From an uncultured Croceitalea sp. (GTDB taxonomy: Bacteria > Bacteroidota > Bacteroidia > Flavobacteriales > Flavobacteriaceae): 37,351 nucleotides of DNA. Position 1 is the first letter of the stretch. Each line of letters begins with the position of its first letter. A model generated the notes under the pieces. The model was not told the DNA's origin, searched no databases, and saw only the letters and a list, made by a program, of their open reading frames with translations. A program made the translations under genes and the position numbers. The stretch spans positions 1 to 37,351 of the forward strand of contig CALEYA010000119.1 of the NCBI GenBank assembly GCA_937926215.1. The letters are read 5' to 3'. Below, in pieces: positions 32,405 through 37,351 of the stretch.

Positions 32405-35206
32405 TTATTTTCTTCTGTCAAAATTATCTTTGGTCTTATCAAAAACATAGGCTATGACCCCTGCATGTCTTCTTTGGGAACGCACCGCACTACCTGCGGC
32501 AGGAGCACCGTAAAACCTACGTGAGGCTACCCTAAAATTCTTGGCTTCCTCAAAATGCATAAGTAAATGACCCCAGGCACCCATATTACGAGGTTCTTCT
32601 TGCGCCCAGACAATATCATCAGCATGCTTGTACTTCTTAAGCACTTCCTGCATTTGCGCTGTTGGCAAGGGGAACAATTGCTCCAAACGTACCAAAGCCA
32701 CATCATCCCTTTCCAACTCCTCTTGCTTGGCCAATAGATCGTAATAGAATTTTCCGGTACAGAAAACCAAGGTCTTTATCTTGTCCGCCTTCGCATTGGC
32801 GTCATCTATCAATTCCATAAAACTTCCCGTAGCCAGTTCTTCCTTGGTAGAAACCACTTTAGGGTGGCGCAACAAACTTTTAGGTGTAAAAACTATCAAT
32901 GGCTTTCGGAATTCAGCCTTCATCTGCCTACGCAACAAATGGAACATGTTTGCCGGAGTAGTCACATCTGCCACATACATATTATCCTTGGCACAGAGTT
33001 GCAAATAGCGCTCCATACGTGCAGAAGAATGTTCTGCCCCCTGACCTTCATAGCCGTGTGGCAACAACAACACCAAGCCGTTTTGCAGCTTCCACTTATC
33101 TTCAGCAGAAGATAAATACTGATCGATCACTATTTGGGCGCCATTGCTGAAATCCCCAAACTGGGCTTCCCAAATGGTCAACGTATTCGGACTTGCCATG
33201 GCATAGCCATAGTCAAAGGCCATTACCGCATATTCCGACAAAAGCGAATTGTAGATGTGGAATTTTCCATTTTGGTTTTCCCCAAGTTCATTGAGTAAAA
33301 TAACTTCTTGCTCGTGGTTCTCCGTCTTTATGACCGCATGCCTATGGGAAAAGGTTCCCCTTTCCACATCCTGGCCGGTCATACGTACATCATACCCCTC
33401 TTGCAACAACGAACCGTAAGCCAAGAGTTCACCCATGGCCCAGTCCAACTTGTTATCCTCAAAATACATTTTCTGCCTACCATTGACAAGGCGTTCCAAT
33501 TTGCGAAGGAACTTTTTACCTTCCGGCAATTGGGTGATGCTTTGGGCTACCTCATCCATTTTGGAAAGGTCAAAGGTCGTATCTATGGCCTTCAGCATGG
33601 CATCTTCCGTTTGCTGCTGGAAGCCTTCCCATTCGTCTTGCATGAATGGTGTAATCCGTGTTTTTTCTATTTTACGGGAATCCAATAAATCTTCTTCCAG
33701 ATTTTTCTTGTATTCCTGTTCCAAGCCTTTCACATAGCCTTCCTCAATAATTCCTTCTTCCACCAATTTCTGAGCATAGATATCACGTGGATTTGGATGT
33801 TTGGAAATGGACTTGTACAATAGCGGTTGGGTAAATTTAGGCTCATCCCCTTCATTATGGCCGTATTTTCGATAGCCCAATAAATCCAGAAAAACGTCCC
33901 TTTTAAAACGCATGCGGTATTCTAAAGCAAATATCGCCGCATGGACTACCGCTTCGGCATCATCTGCATTGACATGCAATACTGGCGACAAGGTGACCTT
34001 ACCCACATCGGTACAATAGGTAGACGAACGGGCATCCAAATAATTGGTAGTGAACCCAATCTGGTTGTTGACCACAATATGGATGGTACCGCCTGTCTGG
34101 TACCCATCCAAGCGGGCCATTTGTATAATTTCATACGCTACACCTTGACCGGCAAAGGCAGCATCACCATGCACCAAAATAGGGAGCACTTCCGAAATGG
34201 CCTCCTCATGATCTTTATCTTGCTTTGCCCTAGTGATTCCTTCTACGATACCATTAACGGTCTCCAAATGCGAAGGATTTGGCGCAATGTTCATGTTCAC
34301 CATTTTTCCGGAATCGGTTTCCCGCATGGAGGTCCATCCTAAATGGTATTTTACGTCACCATCAAAAATGGTTTCTTCATAGTCCTTACCATCAAATTCG
34401 CTAAAAATATCCTTGGGCGATTTTCCAAAAATATTGGTCAACACACTCAGCCTTCCCCGGTGCGCCATACCCATGACAAACTGCTTTACCCCTGCATCTG
34501 CCGCTTTCTCAATAATGGCGTCCAAAGCCGGAATCAAGGATTCCCCGCCTTCCAAAGAGAAGCGTTTTTGGCCTACGTATTTTGTATGTAGAAAGCTCTC
34601 GAAAGAAACTGCTTCATTTAATTTTCTTAGGATGTTTTTCTTCTCATCGGCTGAGAAACTTGGGTGGTTGTCATTGACGTTCAGCCAATCTTGTATCCAT
34701 TGAATGCGTTCCGGCGTTCGCATATACATATACTCCACACCAATGGCATCACAATAGATACGCTCTAAATGTGCTATAATTTCCTTTAAGGAGCTAGGAC
34801 CGATACCGATAATATTTCCGGCATCAAAAACGGTATCCAAATCCGCTTGCGACAACCCAAAGTTTTCTACCCCTAAGGTAGGCTGGTATTGCCTGCGTTC
34901 CCGTACCGGATTGGTTTGGGTAAACAAATGTCCCCTAGAACGGTACCCATCTATCAAACGGATAACCTGAAATTCTTTTTGTAAAGATTCCGGAAGCACG
35001 ACCTGTTGTCCATTTAGGGTGGCGGCACCTCCACTGGATAGTGTTGCCACGTCCAATTCGTCCAACGAGCTTTCCAAACCAAAGTCGAACCCTTGAAAAA
35101 ATGCCCGCCAGCTAGGCTCTACGCTATCCGGACTATTGGTGTACTTATCGTATAATTCCGCAAAAAAAGCGGTGTGGGCTGCGTTTAAAAACGAGTATTT
35201 ATCCAT
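32405..35206 (-). CDS. odhA: 2-oxoglutarate dehydrogenase E1 component
   Basis: The 933-residue thiamine-diphosphate enzyme decarboxylates 2-oxoglutarate in the TCA cycle. The N-terminal segment (NAAHTAFFAELYDKYTNSPDSV, WRAFFQGFDF) is the E2-binding type of succinyl-transferring E1. Active-site features include His249 in GMAHRGRL, His288 in KYHLGW, His313 in NPSHLE, the ThDP/Mg motif GDAAFAGQG (347-355) with NNQIGFTT, and the transketolase pyrimidine-binding domain around GTFSHRHAVI and the C-terminal domain ending in YGAPAAGSAVRS. Length matches the family. It has its own minus-7 box. Confidence 0.96.
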   Translation of the reverse strand: MDKYSFLNAAHTAFFAELYDKYTNSPDSVEPSWRAFFQGFDFGLESSLDELDVATLSSGGAATLNGQQVVLPESLQKEFQVIRLIDGYRSRGHLFTQTNPVRERRQYQPTLGVENFGLSQADLDTVFDAGNIIGIGPSSLKEIIAHLERIYCDAIGVEYMYMRTPERIQWIQDWLNVNDNHPSFSADEKKNILRKLNEAVSFESFLHTKYVGQKRFSLEGGESLIPALDAIIEKAADAGVKQFVMGMAHRGRLSVLTNIFGKSPKDIFSEFDGKDYEETIFDGDVKYHLGWTSMRETDSGKMVNMNIAPNPSHLETVNGIVEGITRAKQDKDHEEAISEVLPILVHGDAAFAGQGVAYEIIQMARLDGYQTGGTIHIVVNNQIGFTTNYLDARSSTYCTDVGKVTLSPVLHVNADDAEAVVHAAIFALEYRMRFKRDVFLDLLGYRKYGHNEGDEPKFTQPLLYKSISKHPNPRDIYAQKLVEEGIIEEGYVKGLEQEYKKNLEEDLLDSRKIEKTRITPFMQDEWEGFQQQTEDAMLKAIDTTFDLSKMDEVAQSITQLPEGKKFLRKLERLVNGRQKMYFEDNKLDWAMGELLAYGSLLQEGYDVRMTGQDVERGTFSHRHAVIKTENHEQEVILLNELGENQNGKFHIYNSLLSEYAVMAFDYGYAMASPNTLTIWEAQFGDFSNGAQIVIDQYLSSAEDKWKLQNGLVLLLPHGYEGQGAEHSSARMERYLQLCAKDNMYVADVTTPANMFHLLRRQMKAEFRKPLIVFTPKSLLRHPKVVSTKEELATGSFMELIDDANAKADKIKTLVFCTGKFYYDLLAKQEELERDDVALVRLEQLFPLPTAQMQEVLKKYKHADDIVWAQEEPRNMGAWGHLLMHFEEAKNFRVASRRFYGAPAAGSAVRSQRRHAGVIAYVFDKTKDNFDRRK

Positions 35207-35243
35207 AAAACTCTTTGTCGAAAGATTTCAAGAATGCTTAGCA

Positions 35244-35251
35244 CAAAAATA
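35244..35251 (-). promoter_or_regulatory. odhA promoter minus-7 box
   Basis: On the minus strand TATTTTTG matches TAnnTTTG exactly, leaving a leader of about 34 bases to ATG 35206. A convincing minus-33 element is not seen. Confidence 0.6.
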
Positions 35252-35401
35252 CAATAATTCGATAAGCATAGGTCTATGCCGTCGCGAAGACTTCCCTTTT
35301 TAAGGACTTAGCTTTATTGTTTGACTTAAATTAAACAATCCTGTTTTTAATTGTGAGGAAAACCGATTAACAAAACGACTCCCTAAGCTAATTATTATGG
35401 G

Positions 35402-36676
35402 CTATTCCTTATATACCTTCCCCTCTTTCATCACAAAAACCACATTTTCCAAGGTTTTGATGTCCTTGATCGGGTCTTTTTCAACAGCAACGATATCCGC
35501 AATAAAACCTTCTTTTAACTGCCCTATGTCATCTGCCATACCCAACAAATCGGCATTGGTCACTGTTGCGGATTGTATTGCTTTAAGGGCAGGCATTCCT
35601 GCCGTCACCATATAGCCAAACTCTTTTCCGTTTTCGCCATGGGGTGATACACCGGCATCCGTACCAAAAGCAATAGGCACCCCCTTTTTATAGGCTTTTT
35701 CAAAATTCTTTTCGCTTATAGGTCCTATTTCCTTTGCTTTTTTAGCGACAATTGGCGGTAAAAAGCCTGGGATATCGGCCATTTTAGCGGCCGCTTTACC
35801 AGCAGAAATTGTGGGCACCAAATAGGTGTTGTATTGTATCATTAAGTCCATGGTAGGCGCTTTCATCAATGTGCCATGTTCAATAGTTTTTATACCTGCC
35901 TTGATCGCCCTACGCATACCCTCATCCCCATGGGCATGGGCCGCGGTAAGCATTCCGTAATCATTAGCGGTTTCAACGATAGCCCTTATTTCCTCTTCCG
36001 TGAACTGTGGGTTCTGCCCATTTTTAGCGACGCTCATCACCCCGCCTGTCGCTGTGATTTTGATAACATCCGCACCATTTTTGTACCGCTGTCGCACTGC
36101 TTTTTTGGCATCTTCGGGAGAATTTACCACCCCTTCTTTAGGTCCGGGATCGCCCATTAGCTCTTTGCGCATGCCATTTGTAGGGTCTGCATGACCACCG
36201 GTAGTCCCAATTGCCTTGCCCGCGGTAAAAATCCTTGGTCCAATGACCACCCCTTTATTTATTGCTTTTTTTAGTGCGATGTTGACTCCGGACCCACCTA
36301 GATCCCTAACCGTTGTAAAACCCGCAAGTAACGTTCTCTTGGCATAAACCGTTGATTGAAAGGCAACATCCACATCGTTCTTTGTAAAACGCTCCAAATA
36401 TCTTGACGGATTCGACTCCCCTTCCAAATGGACGTGCATATCAATAAAACCGGGAAGCACTGTCTTATTCCTTAAATCGATGGTAGTGTCGGAATCCCCT
36501 GCAGCACTATAGCCATCTTCAATGGCCATGATTTTATCCCCAGAAATAACCAGGGTCTTTTCCTTTAGCATTTTTCCGCTTTCCACATCTAAAATGGTCC
36601 CGCAGTGCAGGTAGGTTTTTTGACCATACATTAAGACCGAAAACAAAAAGATTCCAAAACGCAAGCAAAATTTCAT
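35402..36676 (-). CDS. Exported metal-dependent amidohydrolase (imidazolonepropionase-like)
   Basis: I place the start at ATG 36676 (424 residues), at the signal peptide MKFCLRFGIFLFSVLMYGQ; the longer frame to 36742 reaches into the galE terminator region. The amidohydrolase barrel shows His81 and His83 in IDMHVHLEG, a Lys in GADVIKITATGG that is probably carboxylated as a metal bridge, His in TAAHAHGDEG and IEHGT, and the Asp in FGTDAGVSPHG. The family (COG1228) includes Xaa-Pro dipeptidases, carnosinases and imidazolonepropionase. Export suggests peptide or amide scavenging in the periplasm; the substrate is not clear. Confidence 0.9.
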   Translation of the reverse strand: MKFCLRFGIFLFSVLMYGQKTYLHCGTILDVESGKMLKEKTLVISGDKIMAIEDGYSAAGDSDTTIDLRNKTVLPGFIDMHVHLEGESNPSRYLERFTKNDVDVAFQSTVYAKRTLLAGFTTVRDLGGSGVNIALKKAINKGVVIGPRIFTAGKAIGTTGGHADPTNGMRKELMGDPGPKEGVVNSPEDAKKAVRQRYKNGADVIKITATGGVMSVAKNGQNPQFTEEEIRAIVETANDYGMLTAAHAHGDEGMRRAIKAGIKTIEHGTLMKAPTMDLMIQYNTYLVPTISAGKAAAKMADIPGFLPPIVAKKAKEIGPISEKNFEKAYKKGVPIAFGTDAGVSPHGENGKEFGYMVTAGMPALKAIQSATVTNADLLGMADDIGQLKEGFIADIVAVEKDPIKDIKTLENVVFVMKEGKVYKE

Positions 36677-36724
36677 AACGTAACGAGTATTTAGGTTGGC
36701 ATTCAAATTTGGCAATAAGGTAAA

Positions 36725-36755
36725 CAAAAAAAGGAGGACCAAATGGACCTCCTTT
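36725..36755 (-). terminator. Terminator of galE
   Basis: AAAGGAGG (36730-36737) pairs with CCTCCTTT (36748-36755), with two more C-G pairs inside after one A-A mismatch and an AAAT loop. On the minus strand the stem is followed by TTTTTGTTT. It lies 24 bases past the galE stop. Confidence 0.8.
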
Positions 36756-36778
36756 AAATTGTATGCTAAAAATAGCTG

Positions 36779-37351
36779 CTAAGTAGACGGCTCTTCGGCA
36801 GCTTTTCTAATTTTTTGTTCCCAATCCCATGCGGATTTTACAGCATCGTCCAAACTGGATTCCGCTTTCCAACCCAAAACCTTGTTCGCTTTTTGGGTAT
36901 CGGCATAAGCTTGTATTACGTCACCTTCCCTTCTTGGGGCAATACGATAGTTCAATTTTTCACCAGAGACCCGCTCAAAGCTTTGTATCACTTCTAAAAC
37001 CGAACTTCCTTTTCCCGTACCTAAGTTGAACACTTCAAAATTGGTGTCGTTCTCCCCATTGAGCAAGCGTTGCAATGCCGTGACATGGGCTTTGGCCACA
37101 TCTACTACGTGGATATAATCGCGGATACAGGTGCCGTCCTCCGTTGGATAATCGTCGCCAAAAACAGAAAGCTGTTCCCGTAGTCCTATGCCTGTCTGCG
37201 TAATAAATGGCAATAAATTTTGTGGAACGCCAATGGGCAGTTCCCCGATCTCTACCGTTGGATGCGCCCCAACGGGATTAAAATAGCGGAGGGCTATAGC
37301 AGCAAGCTGCGGATTTACTTTACAGCTGTCCTTTATAATCTCTTCCCCTAC
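36779..37351 (-). CDS. galE: UDP-glucose 4-epimerase, C-terminal part (window edge)
   Basis: The frame stays open from the window edge, giving about 190 C-terminal residues; the TTG at 37213 is not a start. Typical GalE blocks are LAAIALRYFNPVGAHP, GVPQNLLPFITQ, LSVFGDDYPTEDGTCIRDYIHVVDVA and NLGTGKGSSVLEV. The Rossmann NAD motif and the catalytic YxxxK lie beyond the window. GalE interconverts UDP-glucose and UDP-galactose for surface polysaccharides and galactose use. Confidence 0.94.
   Translation of the reverse strand, partial: VGEEIIKDSCKVNPQLAAIALRYFNPVGAHPTVEIGELPIGVPQNLLPFITQTGIGLREQLSVFGDDYPTEDGTCIRDYIHVVDVAKAHVTALQRLLNGENDTNFEVFNLGTGKGSSVLEVIQSFERVSGEKLNYRIAPRREGDVIQAYADTQKANKVLGWKAESSLDDAVKSAWDWEQKIRKAAEEPST

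Noticed and set aside
35308-35391. TTAGCTT/AAGCTAA inverted pair and an AT-rich ATTGTTT/AAACAAT stem between odhA and the amidohydrolase
   Set aside because: Short arms with a 70-base loop, and an AT-only stem; not enough for a terminator call.
37213-37351. Truncated galE starting at TTG 37213
   Set aside because: The same frame stays open to the window edge and encodes conserved GalE sequence, so it is simply cut by the window.

Overview
This is a chromosomal stretch of a marine-type Flavobacteriaceae (Bacteroidota) genome. The evidence is exact TAnnTTTG minus-7 promoter boxes (the Bacteroidota sigma consensus) in front of many genes, Bacteroidota-specific families (DUF5916 barrel, DUF4097 proteins, ExbB with tandem ExbD, a HEAT-repeat anti-sigma protein), and an rpoN and ribosomal gene arrangement usual for flavobacteria. 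I cannot fix the genus. Coding density is high. I see no phage, insertion sequence, CRISPR array or rRNA. There is one tRNA gene.

Layout. (1) 2-4791, plus strand: tyrosine/homogentisate catabolism, with the end of hppD, then hmgA, fahA, a flavin-reductase-family protein and a HisC-like aminotransferase, closed by a terminator shared with the opposite strand. (2) 4824-8331, minus: a DUF5916 outer-membrane protein followed by a lipoprotein with a long acidic linker. (3) 8447-11734, plus: rplM-rpsI, then rpsB and tsf, with several structured intergenic RNAs; S2 carries a C-terminal helix-hairpin-helix extension. (4) 11781-16490, minus: an ECF sigma factor, a HEAT-repeat anti-sigma candidate, two DUF4097 proteins and a beta-lactamase-family serine hydrolase with TPRs. 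(5) 16617-24017, plus: pyrH-frr, an MMPL/RND exporter, asnS, rpoN and a small membrane protein. (6) 24012-30553, minus: an ExbB / 4-TM protein / ExbD-ExbD energy-transduction operon, a second ExbD-ExbD pair with a small outer-membrane barrel, tRNA-Ser(GGA), and tatD-ansA. (7) 30646-31125, plus: a lone retropepsin-like protease. (8) 31163-37351, minus: odhA-odhB (2-oxoglutarate dehydrogenase), an exported amidohydrolase, and the 3' part of galE.

How it fits together. Most of the window is housekeeping (translation, UMP kinase, TCA cycle). The less ordinary parts are the tyrosine operon, which encodes transamination to fumarylacetoacetase but has no recognisable maleylacetoacetate isomerase and instead carries an FMN split-barrel protein; the S2-HhH fusion; the ECF/HEAT/DUF4097 operon; and the block-duplicated long-plus-short ExbD pairs, whose long members carry a conserved periplasmic YCxYC insert. 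I see no single gene cluster that is plainly a new system; these are the best places to look.
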